From assembly GCF_001434915.1 (NCBI RefSeq), contig NZ_AZEF01000013.1, positions 41,099 through 105,098 of the forward strand: DNA of 64,000 nucleotides, in the 5' to 3' direction. Origin of the DNA: Liquorilactobacillus capillatus DSM 19910. GTDB taxonomy: Bacteria; Bacillota; Bacilli; Lactobacillales; Lactobacillaceae. The translations under genes were made by a program, and so were the position numbers. Of this stretch, positions 16,470 through 25,259 are shown one piece after another (the first letter of the stretch is position 1; each line of letters starts with the position of its first letter). Below the pieces are notes generated by a model. That model saw nothing but the letters and a program-made list of their open reading frames with translations. It had not been told where the DNA came from and did not search any database.

Positions 16470-16826
16470 CGAATAAACCACAAGTTTTACTTGTGGGGGT
16501 GAAAAAAGCTTCAGCGTGAAAAACTCCCTTTCGATATAATAGTTTTTGGCTACCAACCAAGACTAAAATCGAAAGGGAATTTTTGCCTTGTCTAAAGACG
16601 CTAATAGCTTAACACATACTAGATGGAATTGTAAGTATCACATTGTTTTCACACCCAAATATAGAAGAAAAGTAACTTATGGACAATTAAGAAAAGATAT
16701 CGGGCATATTCTTCGGCGGTTGTGTGAATTGAAGGATGTTGAAATTATTGAGGCACATGCAATGCCGGATCATATACATATGTTAGTAAAAATATCGCCG
16801 AAGATGAGTGTTTCTAGATTCATGGG
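16470..16826 (+). mobile_element. IS200-type element, left end and 5' part of tnpA only
   Basis: A left-end hairpin CCACAAG-TTTTA-CTTGTGG (16478-16496) and an internal inverted repeat CCCTTTCGAT...ATCGAAAGGG (16526-16535 with 16568-16577) precede tnpA, as in IS200 elements where the second hairpin hides the ribosome binding site. The coding part covers 80 codons, with the HUH motif (DHIHM, His62 and His64). The catalytic tyrosine and the right end are missing: the element stops at ATGGGA (16822-16827) and kup sequence follows. It cannot transpose. Confidence 0.85.
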
Positions 16827-18141
16827 ACATGTTGGGAAGAAGAATATTTATCTCAGTTGGCCGTTTGTTTATTCAATGCTGATTCTAAATTATATGGGGC
16901 AAGGTTCTTGGATTATGACACATATTCAGCAAGATAACTTACTAGAACAGTCATCTAATCCCTTTTTTGAGATCCTACCGGGTCAGTGGCGTTTTGTTGG
17001 TGTCATTTTAGCAACATTAGCGGCTATTATTGCATCACAAGCTCTTATTTCGGGCGCATATACACTTGTTAGTGAAGCGATCAACTTAAAGGTAGTTCCT
17101 CGTTTGAGGACCTTCTATCCCAGTGATACTAGGGGACAGATGTATATCAGTACCGTTAACTGGATATTATGTATCATTGGACTTCTAGTAGTTTGGTCTT
17201 TTAGAACATCACATAATATGGAGGCCACATACGGACTCTCAATTACGATCACAATGTTAATGACGACGATCCTTTTATTTGAATTTATCAAAAAACACGG
17301 GCAACTAATAACTGCCGGGGTATTCTTAATTTTATTTGGCAGTATTGAAGCCGTCTTCTTGATTGCTAGTTTAGGTAAGTTTATCCATGGTGGCTACGCT
17401 ACTTTAATTATTATGAGTGCTATTTTGGCAGTGATGATTATTTGGTTTTATGGTAACAAACGCCGGGAAGCCATTTCAAAACAAGATGATTATTTATCAC
17501 TGAAAAATTATCGTAAACAGTTGATCAATCTCTCACAGGATGAAAAAGAACCTTTATTTGCAACAAATTTAGTATATATTGCTAATATGCACCAGAACTA
17601 TCTGCTTAAACGAGCTATTATCTATTCGCTGATTGGCTCAAAACCTAAACGAGCAGCTGTCTACTGGTTTGTTACAGTTCATGAATCATCAGATCCATAT
17701 GAAAAAAGTTATGCGGTTGATATGTTAGGGAGTAGCAATCTTGTCCATGTTATTTTTAACTTAGGATTCAAGGTTGAGCCGCAAATTCATGCTTATATTA
17801 AACAGATTGCGAATGATCTTATTAAGCAAGGTGTTTTAGCACCGCAGTTTCTACGCTATGCAATCGATAAACACGGAATCGTAGGAGATTTTAAATACGT
17901 TATCTCAAACCAGTATTACACGGATTTATTAAATTTGCCGAATGTTTATACATGGGACAGATTTCTAATCGGGGGACGGTTATGGTTGCAGTCGCATACA
18001 GTTGCACCTAGTAGCTTTTATGGACTTGAATTCAGTGATGTTGTAGAGGAATTTGTGCCGTTATTTATTGAGAATCAAAAACGTAAAAAACTAACACAGT
18101 TATTTGTTAAAAATACAGTTAAGAAGAATAATAAGAGCTAG
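16588..18141 (+). pseudogene. in-frame fusion: truncated IS200 transposase + C-terminal two thirds of Kup K+ transporter
   Basis: 517-codon chimera starting at TTG 16588. Residues 1-80 are TnpA (Y1 transposase) up to SVSRFMG. From MGHVGKKNIYLSWPF onward it is a Kup/HAK potassium transporter: about six remaining membrane segments, VISG-like ASQALISGAYTL, and the soluble C-terminal domain to its natural end. About 240 N-terminal Kup residues, including the first membrane segments, are lost. The joint lies in ATGGGA, which fits both parents, so a deletion at microhomology is likely. Transport is improbable. The intact frame could be chance or recent; whether the C-terminal domain is still expressed is unknown. 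Confidence 0.85.
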
Positions 18142-18172
18142 TTACTAGCGAAGAAACCTTAATTAATAAAGA

Positions 18173-18208
18173 GCCGGGTCAAAGATTTTCATTTTGACGC
18201 GGTTTTTT
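18173..18208 (+). terminator. rho-independent terminator
   Basis: GCCGGGTCAAA pairs with TTTGACGCGGTTTTTT (one mismatch), ending the kup remnant transcript. Confidence 0.75.
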
Positions 18209-18217
18209 GTATTTTTC

Positions 18218-18231
18218 TTGATATCTGTCAA
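18218..18231. promoter_or_regulatory. Crp/Fnr-type binding site (FNR-like box)
   Basis: TTGATATCTGTCAA matches TTGAT-N4-ATCAA with one mismatch. It lies 54 nt before the P-type ATPase start codon, in an operon whose last gene is a Crp/Fnr regulator. Autoregulation is the natural inference. Confidence 0.5.
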
Positions 18232-18284
18232 TTTATTCTGAGATAAAGAGTCTTAAACTAATAGTAGAAAAGGAGGAGAGTGCG

Positions 18285-20126
18285 ATGGGCAAGATCCAAG
18301 GTTTCTTAAAAAGATATGAACGTCAAAATGTTTTGCTAATGACTATTCTGTTAGTATGTGCGGGAATAGTTCATTATTTAAGTGGAGCGGGACTCAGTTA
18401 TAAACTCTTGTTAGTTATAGTTGCATTATTTGGCGGAATACCAATAGCACTTAGAGCCAGCGGGGCCCTGTGGTATAAGGTTACTTCGATTGAATTGTTA
18501 GTAACAGTTGCAGTTATTGGCGCATTGGTTATTGGTGAATTCAATGAAGCTGCAATTGTCGTATGGTTATTCAGTCTGGGTAATATCCTTGAAGCTATTA
18601 CTTTGAAAAAGACCCGTTCAGCGGTTAAAAAGTTAGCTGAAATGGTACCACAAACAGCTTTAAAAGTAAGTAAGAGCGATAATGCTATCGTTACAAAAGT
18701 TGACATTGATGATGTCATTGTAGGCGACGATCTTTTAGTAAAAACAGGGATGCAGATCCCTGTTGATGGAGTAGTCATTGCAGGCGGTGGCTATGTTAAT
18801 GAGGCCAGTATTACAGGTGAGGCGAAAAGAGTAAAAAAGCGGATTACAGATAGTGTTTCAGCTGGGACAATTTTGGAAAATGGGACATTGACAGTTACGA
18901 CTCGAAGCGTGGGAGAAGAAACAACTTTTGGGAGAATTATTGAATTAGTTGAGGAAGCTCAAGATAGTAAAGTAAGTGCACAAAAAGTTATCGATAAGTT
19001 TGCTAAGCATTACACGCCGCTCGTAATTGTAGCAGCATTGATTGTTGGACTACTTTTTAAGAATGTTAGGCTAGGAATTACAATTCTTGTACTAGGCTGT
19101 CCAGGTGCATTAGTAATAGGAGTCCCCGTATCAACTGTTGCGGGAATCGGGAGTGCAGCACGCAAGGGGATCCTTGTGAAGGGTAGTAGTAGTTTTCAGT
19201 TATTAAAAAAGATTGATATACTTGCTTTTGATAAAACGGGAACCCTTACTAAGGGAATGCCAGTACTTACAGCAACCTTTACCTATGAAGGTGACGTAGA
19301 GAGTAACCATCGTCTTCTCTACAGTATTGAACGTGAATCAGATCATCCGTTAGCAAAAGTAATCGTAGCGGAGTATAACAGATGTCAATCGTTACCGGTT
19401 AGCCAGACAATTGTGATAAAAGGGCGAGGGATACAAGCTGAAGTTAATGGGGAAAAAGTTTTGGTAGGAAATGAACGTTTGCTCAAAGACAATAATGTAG
19501 ATATTCGAGCCGCAGTCCGAGATAGAGATACGCAAGCCGGGAAGTCATTGCTGTATCTTGCAGTCAACGGTAAGTTACATGAATTGCTTGCAATTAGTGA
19601 TACGCTGCGCGCGGGTGTACCGAAAGCTTTTCAGCAGTTGAAACAGTTAGGTTTACAGCAGCTGGTAATTCTCTCGGGCGATAATACAGCTGCGGTTGAG
19701 CAACTGGGACATAAGTTGGGAATCAGCAAGTCCTTCGCTAACTTACTGCCTGCTGATAAGGCAGCTGCGGTTAAACAGTACCAAAATCAGGGACAACGTG
19801 TGGCTTTTATTGGAGATGGAATTAATGATAGTCCAGCTTTGACTACCGCTGATCTTGGGATCGCGATGGGGAATGGGACTGATGTTGCATTAGATGTTTC
19901 TGAGGTTGTTTTGATGAATTCCGATTTTGAGAAATTACCGCAAGCTATTTCATTTGCCCGAAGAGTAATGAGAAATATGACTGAAAATATTATCATTGCA
20001 GTTGCTGTGGTAGGTTTGCTGTTTATGGGACTAGTGACAGGGCATATTTACATGGCTTCAGGAATGTTTTTTCACGAATTAAGCATTTTAGTCGTGATCT
20101 TTAATGGAATGCGGCTTTTAAGATAA
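18285..20126 (+). CDS. P1B-type heavy-metal-transporting ATPase
   Basis: 613 aa metal pump. Actuator motif TGEA (177-180), membrane metal-site motif CPG (272-274, in place of CPC or CPx), phosphorylation DKTGT (316-320), SDHPLA in the nucleotide domain and hinge GDGINDSPAL near 510. There is no N-terminal metal-binding domain; a stand-alone HMA protein is encoded next. Five to six N-terminal membrane segments are seen rather than eight. Likely substrates are Zn, Cd, Co or Fe(II) rather than Cu, judged from the motif; not certain. RBS AAAAGGAGGAG. First gene of an operon with an HMA protein, a Dps-like ferritin and a Crp/Fnr regulator. Confidence 0.92.
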   Translation: MGKIQGFLKRYERQNVLLMTILLVCAGIVHYLSGAGLSYKLLLVIVALFGGIPIALRASGALWYKVTSIELLVTVAVIGALVIGEFNEAAIVVWLFSLGNILEAITLKKTRSAVKKLAEMVPQTALKVSKSDNAIVTKVDIDDVIVGDDLLVKTGMQIPVDGVVIAGGGYVNEASITGEAKRVKKRITDSVSAGTILENGTLTVTTRSVGEETTFGRIIELVEEAQDSKVSAQKVIDKFAKHYTPLVIVAALIVGLLFKNVRLGITILVLGCPGALVIGVPVSTVAGIGSAARKGILVKGSSSFQLLKKIDILAFDKTGTLTKGMPVLTATFTYEGDVESNHRLLYSIERESDHPLAKVIVAEYNRCQSLPVSQTIVIKGRGIQAEVNGEKVLVGNERLLKDNNVDIRAAVRDRDTQAGKSLLYLAVNGKLHELLAISDTLRAGVPKAFQQLKQLGLQQLVILSGDNTAAVEQLGHKLGISKSFANLLPADKAAAVKQYQNQGQRVAFIGDGINDSPALTTADLGIAMGNGTDVALDVSEVVLMNSDFEKLPQAISFARRVMRNMTENIIIAVAVVGLLFMGLVTGHIYMASGMFFHELSILVVIFNGMRLLR

Positions 20127-20175
20127 TAAACAGATTATTATCCCAATTTTACATTATATGAAAGGAATGAGTACA

Positions 20176-20406
20176 ATGATAAAAATAACGATGGTTTTAG
20201 GTGAACTAACGTGTCCATCTTGTCTAACTAAAATTCAGGCAGCACTTGAAAGTCAGGGAGCCCAGGAAGTAAAAGTTCTCTTTAACACAGGGAAAGTTAT
20301 TATTCGAACAACTAAAAGTAAGCCAAGTGCGGCAGCTTTTAAGCAAGTTGTGACTGATTTAGGGTATAAGGTTTTGAAAGTGCGTGTTAAGGAGGAAACT
20401 AAATAA
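20176..20406 (+). CDS. HMA-domain metal chaperone
   Basis: 76 aa from ATG 20176 (AAAGGA about 10 nt upstream). A ferredoxin-like HMA domain with the metal site CPSC at Cys13 and Cys16, close to the family's GMTCxxC. It probably delivers metal to the ATPase encoded just before it, taking the place of the missing N-terminal domain. The stop overlaps the next start (TAATG). Confidence 0.88.
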   Translation: MIKITMVLGELTCPSCLTKIQAALESQGAQEVKVLFNTGKVIIRTTKSKPSAAAFKQVVTDLGYKVLKVRVKEETK

Positions 20407-20951
20407 TGTTAGCGGGAAAAAAGTACCAAGAAGAGTTAAAACAGGCAGATCAGGACCACCATACGCCGACTGCTGGCGCAATGGTGGGGCATATTACTGC
20501 AAATTTATTAATTCATAGTCTTAAAATCAACCAAGCAAAGTGGTTTGTTAAGGAAACAGCTGTACTTTTTATGGAACAAAATGCTAATGAATGGCTAAGA
20601 AAAGAATATGTGTATTTTGATAAGATCAATGAATTAATGGTAAGTGAAGGCGAGGCGATACCAACAGTTACCACTCAACTCGTGGAATATACAATGCTCC
20701 AAGAAGACGGTGCCCAAAAGTATGAAGCAGGTGAGCAGCAGATCTTTGATCTGATTAAAGACTTTGATACACAGTTGCTTTTTATTACCCGGGCAATAAA
20801 ATTAGCTGAACAAGAGGGAAAGACAGCTTTGCGTTATGAATTAGGTGAGTTGGACGGATGGATAAAAAAGCAGATTTTTAAAGGTCAGCGCTTTTTAGGA
20901 CACGAGCTGACGGAAGGTTTAACTTCAGCCGAAATTGATGAGGATGATTAG
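20406..20951 (+). CDS. Dps-like ferritin-superfamily protein
   Basis: 181 aa, all helical. The N-terminal HITANLLIHSLKINQAKWF and the E-rich second helix with DKINELMVSEGEAIPT follow the Dps pattern (HxxxW-type dinuclear iron site helix and the EIAERI/GGxP turn), in an atypical form. Dps proteins store iron with peroxide as oxidant and protect DNA. Within this operon it would sequester the same metal that the ATPase expels, pointing to iron. The ending EIDEDD is acidic. Alternatives: a divergent bacterioferritin-like protein. Confidence 0.7.
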   Translation: MLAGKKYQEELKQADQDHHTPTAGAMVGHITANLLIHSLKINQAKWFVKETAVLFMEQNANEWLRKEYVYFDKINELMVSEGEAIPTVTTQLVEYTMLQEDGAQKYEAGEQQIFDLIKDFDTQLLFITRAIKLAEQEGKTALRYELGELDGWIKKQIFKGQRFLGHELTEGLTSAEIDEDD

Positions 20952-20999
20952 CTGGTAGGGGGCTTATAATATTAGGGGAGAAAAAATAGGAGGATCTCA

Positions 21000-21680
21000 A
21001 TGGCTAATAGTAAAAAGGATCATCTCTGTGTGCAACATGTTCCTCTTTTTACCGTGTTAGAACGTGCAGAGCAAGAACAAATAGAACAGCTTATCCATTA
21101 TAAGCAATTTAAACAGGGAGAACAGTTATTTATGCCAGGTAATCCACAGCAGCTTTTTATTGTAGCTCGCGGCGAAGTTAAAGTGTACCAGTTAACAGCA
21201 AATGGGAAAGAACAATTCTTACGGGTATTAACGCAAGGAGAATATGAGGGTGAGACTTGGCTCTTTGGCAATGCCAATAATAATATTTTTGGTACTGCAA
21301 CAACGGAGACAGAGGTTTGTACTTTACACAGAACAGACTTACAGCGGCTATTAAAAAAGTATCCCGTTTTAGCAATAAAGTTATTAGAAAAGAGCGTTGC
21401 TAAAACAGTTGCTTTGGAAAAACAAAACAGGCTGTTGATGATAGACCGTGTAGAAGATCGCTTAGCGGCTTATTTGCTCAATATGGCTAAAGCTGGTGCA
21501 AGTGATTCGTTTACTATTGCAATGAAGATGAAAGAGCTAGCAGCTTTTCTGGGAACAACACCCGAGACGTTATCCCGGAAATTCAAGTTACTTGAAAAAG
21601 TTGGTTATATCAAACGACAACGCCGTCAAGTCGTACTAATAAATCCTCAAGGATTGGGTATGGTCGTAAGACATTATTGA
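21000..21680 (+). CDS. Crp/Fnr family transcriptional regulator
   Basis: 226 aa. Cyclic-nucleotide-binding-like beta-roll (residues about 15-130, with FIVARGEVKVYQL), long dimer helix, and a C-terminal helix-turn-helix with FLGTTPETLSRKFKLLEKVG. No N-terminal Fe-S cysteine cluster: only Cys10 and one further Cys, so it resembles LAB FLP/ArcR-type rather than oxygen-sensing FNR. AGGAGGATCTCA precedes the ATG. It closes the metal operon and the FNR-like box at 18218 is its likely target. Confidence 0.88.
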   Translation: MANSKKDHLCVQHVPLFTVLERAEQEQIEQLIHYKQFKQGEQLFMPGNPQQLFIVARGEVKVYQLTANGKEQFLRVLTQGEYEGETWLFGNANNNIFGTATTETEVCTLHRTDLQRLLKKYPVLAIKLLEKSVAKTVALEKQNRLLMIDRVEDRLAAYLLNMAKAGASDSFTIAMKMKELAAFLGTTPETLSRKFKLLEKVGYIKRQRRQVVLINPQGLGMVVRHY

Positions 21681-21888
21681 TGGGAACAGTATGGCCGGAC
21701 CGTTACGTAGCCTATGCGCTATCTTATCAGTATGGAAACTAGATGTTGAGAATTAAGGCGGTCGCGTTCTTATTGAAAAAATTGGATACGCAGGTTAAGA
21801 TAATATGAAATTTTTAACAGACTATAAAGTTGAATATATATGTTATAATGTAAGTGCATACATTTTGAATAGAAAGGAGATTGTTACT

Positions 21889-22134
21889 ATGTACATGATA
21901 AAACTTAAAGTATCTTCTTTTGACACAACCTTTTGGGATGATGAGGGAAAATATTACTTAACTGGGACAACAAGCAACTCAGAAAAATATCAAGGAGGAA
22001 TCAGATTTAATATTCGTAAGACAAATATTAGTGATTTGGTAAGAACTTCTAGTATTGATTTTACTAGTGATCCCAATGATAGTGCTGTAGTTGATGGCAA
22101 TGATCATGACCGGATTAAGCTCTCCTTTGCTTAG
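21889..22134 (+). CDS. hypothetical small protein
   Basis: 81 aa from ATG 21889, chosen because GAAAGGAG precedes it; a longer reading from 21805 lacks a site. The sequence is beta-rich (KLKVSSFDTTFWDDEGKYYL, GGIRFNIRKTNISD) and acidic at the end (DPNDSAVVDGNDHD). A TATAAT lies at 21844. I do not recognise the family. It ends before a strong terminator and stands between the metal operon and ThrE. Confidence 0.5.
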   Translation: MYMIKLKVSSFDTTFWDDEGKYYLTGTTSNSEKYQGGIRFNIRKTNISDLVRTSSIDFTSDPNDSAVVDGNDHDRIKLSFA

Positions 22135-22206
22135 AGTTTCTGGATATATCAATATAAAATAAAGAATACCACGAAGAACAACAAGTTGGTGTTTTGATTA
22201 AATAAA

Positions 22207-22246
22207 AAGGGACCCAGTTAAAATTCAACTTTTGACTGGGTCCCTT
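22207..22246 (+). terminator. rho-independent terminator
   Basis: AAGGGACCCAGT-t-AAAA pairs with TTTT-g-ACTGGGTCCCTT. The same GACCCAG...TTTTGAC core recurs in the terminator at 3495, a sign of a shared terminator family. Confidence 0.85.
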
Positions 22247-22453
22247 AGCTATCTAGAGGTGGTGGTTTTGCTGTTTTATGTTAATAATTAGATTTAGATA
22301 AGCAATCTGTTAGGTTTACTGGTAAAATCAAGGTGTGTAAATAAATTAGGATGTTTTGTAGAGAGATTATATGTCAGTGCGTGGTGAGTGAAGTTGTTTT
22401 TGGATAACATATCACGGCTCAAAGCAAAAACTATATCTCATGGAGGTACTATT

Positions 22454-23809
22454 GTGAATGAAGGAATAGAAAAGAAACCAATAAAAAAATATCGGATATC
22501 ACAACGTCATCATATGACGATCCACTGGAAGGATTTTATTCTCAACAACAATATTTTAGTGAGGGATGCTAGCTTGAAAGAACGTTCTTCCATAGTTGGT
22601 CGGGTTGGAATCGTGATGTTATCTTGCGGAACTGGAGCATGGCGGGTTCGCGAAGCGATGAATAAGATCTCACGGGTATTAAGGTTAACATGTTCTGCAG
22701 ATATTGGGTTGATTTCACTTGAATTTACGTGTTTTGATAATGAAAGAAGTTACACCCAAGTGTTATCCCTGCCTAATACGGGAGTTAACACTGATAAATT
22801 AAATGATATGGAACATTTTGTTAATAATTTTGAAGTTGAAGCTCTTTCTTTGACAGTGAAAGAAATTCATTTGGCACTTGATAATATCCAAAGAAAAACG
22901 GGTAATTATTCACCCCTGATCGCGGGTTTAGCGGCAGCACTAGCATGTAGTTCCTTTATTTTTCTACTTGGTGGTGGTATACCGGAAATGATTTGTTCCT
23001 TTGTCGGAGCGGGGATAGGAAACTGGACACGTAGTAAAATGAATGCTAAACATGTAACTACTCTGATTAGCATCGCGGTAAGTGTTGCTATTGCATGTTT
23101 AGCGTATCTTTGTATTTTTCTCTTTTTTAAGGCTTTTTTCCAAATACTTGTTCAACATGAAGCAGGTTATATCGGGGCAATGTTGTTTGTAATTCCAGGC
23201 TTTCCCTTTATTACCAGTATTTTGGATATTTCCAAATTAGATATGCGTTCGGGGCTTGAACGTCTAGCATATGCAATTATGATTACGTTGGTAGCGGCAT
23301 TGATGGGCTGGTTGGTAGCTTTAATGGTTCATTTTCAACCAGGTAATTTTTTGATGCTCGGTCTTTCACCCTTATTATTACTTTTACTAAGAATCCCAGC
23401 TAGTTTTTGTGGAGTTTTTGGTTTTTCAATTATGTTTAATAGTTCACTTAAGATGGCTACGGCGGCCGGTTGTATTGGGGCAGTGGCTAATACGTTACGG
23501 TTAGAACTAGTTGATTTAACGGCGATCCCACCTAGTGCAGCTGCTTTTGTGGGCGCATTGGTGGCTGGCTTAATCGCTTCGGTGATTAACCGTTATAACG
23601 GTTATCCACGCATTTCCCTGACTGTCCCTTCAATTGTTATTATGGTACCAGGGCTGTATATTTATCGAGCGGTTTACAATATTGGTTCTAATGCAATTGG
23701 TGTTGGAGCGCTTTGGCTGACTAAAGCGGTGATGATCATTGTCTTCTTGCCGCTCGGTCTTTTTGTAGCACGGGTCTTGTTAGATAAAGATTGGCGTCAT
23801 TTTAACTAA
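22454..23809 (+). CDS. threonine/serine exporter, ThrE family
   Basis: 451 aa from GTG 22454 (GGAGGT 4-5 nt upstream). The soluble N-terminal part (residues 1-150, with GTGAWRVREAM) and the following about ten membrane segments match the ThrE family, in which the DUF1212-like and DUF3815-like halves are fused. ThrE exports threonine and serine. In lactobacilli these genes are common but seldom studied. Monocistronic, upstream of the FMN riboswitch. Confidence 0.88.
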   Translation: MNEGIEKKPIKKYRISQRHHMTIHWKDFILNNNILVRDASLKERSSIVGRVGIVMLSCGTGAWRVREAMNKISRVLRLTCSADIGLISLEFTCFDNERSYTQVLSLPNTGVNTDKLNDMEHFVNNFEVEALSLTVKEIHLALDNIQRKTGNYSPLIAGLAAALACSSFIFLLGGGIPEMICSFVGAGIGNWTRSKMNAKHVTTLISIAVSVAIACLAYLCIFLFFKAFFQILVQHEAGYIGAMLFVIPGFPFITSILDISKLDMRSGLERLAYAIMITLVAALMGWLVALMVHFQPGNFLMLGLSPLLLLLLRIPASFCGVFGFSIMFNSSLKMATAAGCIGAVANTLRLELVDLTAIPPSAAAFVGALVAGLIASVINRYNGYPRISLTVPSIVIMVPGLYIYRAVYNIGSNAIGVGALWLTKAVMIIVFLPLGLFVARVLLDKDWRHFN

Positions 23810-23910
23810 TAGGTGTAGAATTTGCCATAAAATTATTAATAGTAAATTAAATAGTTTTTAATTGACAACTTAGCCTAAAAAAGACATAATGACAAGGTAA
23901 AATTAAATAG

Positions 23911-24040
23911 TTTCTTCGGGGCAGGGTGTAATTCCCGACCGACGGTAACAAGCTTAGTGCTTGAAGTCCGTGACCCGCTTTGTGCGGTGGATCTAGTGAG
24001 AATCTAGAACCGACAGTTAAAGTCTGGATGGGAGAAGAAA
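23911..24040 (+). promoter_or_regulatory. FMN riboswitch (RFN element)
   Basis: The conserved RFN segments appear in order: TTCTTCGGGGCAGGGTG, ATTCCCGACCGACGGT, AAGTCCGTGAC, GGTGGATCTAGTGAGAATCTAG, AACCGACAGT and AGTCTGGATGGGAGAAGAA. The terminal helix pairs CTTC with GAAG. It stands ahead of ribD and would stop transcription at the 24142 hairpin when FMN is bound. Confidence 0.97.
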
Positions 24041-24141
24041 AAGTGACGCTAGTTTTTTTGTGTTACTTTACTTTAATGGGTATTGCTTTGGATTGGGAAA
24101 AAATAAAAAAGCAGGTTACCTTGAATAGTGAATGATTCCTA

Positions 24142-24169
24142 ATGCCCCGCATCTGCGGGGCATTTTTTT
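24142..24169 (+). terminator. riboswitch-controlled terminator
   Basis: ATGCCCCGC-ATCT-GCGGGGCAT followed by seven T, between the FMN aptamer and ribD. Part of the riboswitch expression platform. Confidence 0.9.
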
Positions 24170-24215
24170 ATTATCTAAAGGAGTGTGATTAGTAATTAAT
24201 ACACCTTATTTTTTT

Positions 24216-25256
24216 ATGAAGACGGCTTTGGTAGAAGCCGAAAAAGGTCGTTATCAAACATACACTAACCCGATGGTCGGTGCGGTTATTGTTAAAGAAA
24301 ACCAGCTTATTGGCTTAGGACACCATGCAGCATTTGGGAAAGAACATGCTGAAATCAATGCTTTCAATAATGTTGTACAGCAAGAAAAGATTAAAGGGGC
24401 CATAATGTTCGTTACATTGGAACCATGTTCTCATTTTGGGAAGACACCACCTTGCTGCCGTGAAATTGTTCGCAGAGGTATAAAAGAAATTTATATTGCC
24501 CAAAAGGATCCTAACCCATTAGTTGCTGGTCAGGGGATTGCCTACTTAGAAAAACATGGAGTACGGGTTCATGTTGGAATATTAGCGGCTGCTGCTCAGA
24601 AACTAAACCGATTTTACAACTTTTTCTATCTACATGATTATCCGTTTATTACGTTGAAAACAGCTCAGACTTTAGATGGACGCATTAGTTTAACGGCTTC
24701 ACACAGGACATACTTGACTGATGAGTTAGTCTTCAACGATGTCCAACAACTACGTGCTGATTATCAAGCTATTTTGGTTGGGAGTGGAACGATTCTTGCA
24801 GATAATCCGCTGCTGACTGTTAGGATGATGAATTTAAAATATCCACCAGTCCGAATAATTATAGATCGACGTGGACGGCTGATAAATACGTATAAGGTTA
24901 TAAATAATGATGCACCGACGTGGATTTTTACAGAGAATATGAAAATGAGCCAATATTTTACTAATAGTGAGGTTGAAATTTTCTTTAAAAAGAAGTGGAC
25001 TCTGAAAGAAGTTATGCAGCGTTTGGCGCAAGCAAAAATTCAGTCTGTATTAGTGGAAGGCGGTGCGAGGATGCAAGACGCTTTTTTGGAAAGAGGATTA
25101 TTCCAAGAGCTGCTTGTGTACCAAACTAATCAGTTGGCAGGGGGGAATAGTTTAGCGGCCTTTCAATCTAAACGCAGCCCTCAAAAACTACTTGATTTAA
25201 AAATAGTAGAGAGACGACAAGTTGGGAATGCATCGCGACTTTGGCTGAGGAGGTAG
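24216..25256 (+). CDS. ribD: bifunctional pyrimidine deaminase/reductase RibD
   Basis: Second and third steps of riboflavin synthesis. Deaminase domain (about residues 1-140) with zinc motif HAE and PCSHFGKTPPC, then the NADPH reductase domain (about 145-346, VGSGTILADNPLLT). The ATG at 24216 has no ribosome binding site and lacks the few residues that normally precede the MKxAL segment. AAAGGAG at 24177-24183 stands 11 nt before an in-frame ATT at 24195, giving the N-terminus (M)NTPYFFMKTAL, which matches the family. AUU initiation is therefore likely, making the protein 353 aa. Confidence 0.95.
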   Translation: MKTALVEAEKGRYQTYTNPMVGAVIVKENQLIGLGHHAAFGKEHAEINAFNNVVQQEKIKGAIMFVTLEPCSHFGKTPPCCREIVRRGIKEIYIAQKDPNPLVAGQGIAYLEKHGVRVHVGILAAAAQKLNRFYNFFYLHDYPFITLKTAQTLDGRISLTASHRTYLTDELVFNDVQQLRADYQAILVGSGTILADNPLLTVRMMNLKYPPVRIIIDRRGRLINTYKVINNDAPTWIFTENMKMSQYFTNSEVEIFFKKKWTLKEVMQRLAQAKIQSVLVEGGARMQDAFLERGLFQELLVYQTNQLAGGNSLAAFQSKRSPQKLLDLKIVERRQVGNASRLWLRR

Positions 25257-25259
25257 AAA

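Noticed and set aside
16588..16826. Active IS200 element
   Set aside because: The catalytic tyrosine, the C-terminal helix and the right end are absent.
24315..24503. Minus-strand open frame opposite ribD
   Set aside because: Antisense to a conserved catalytic domain; no start signal.
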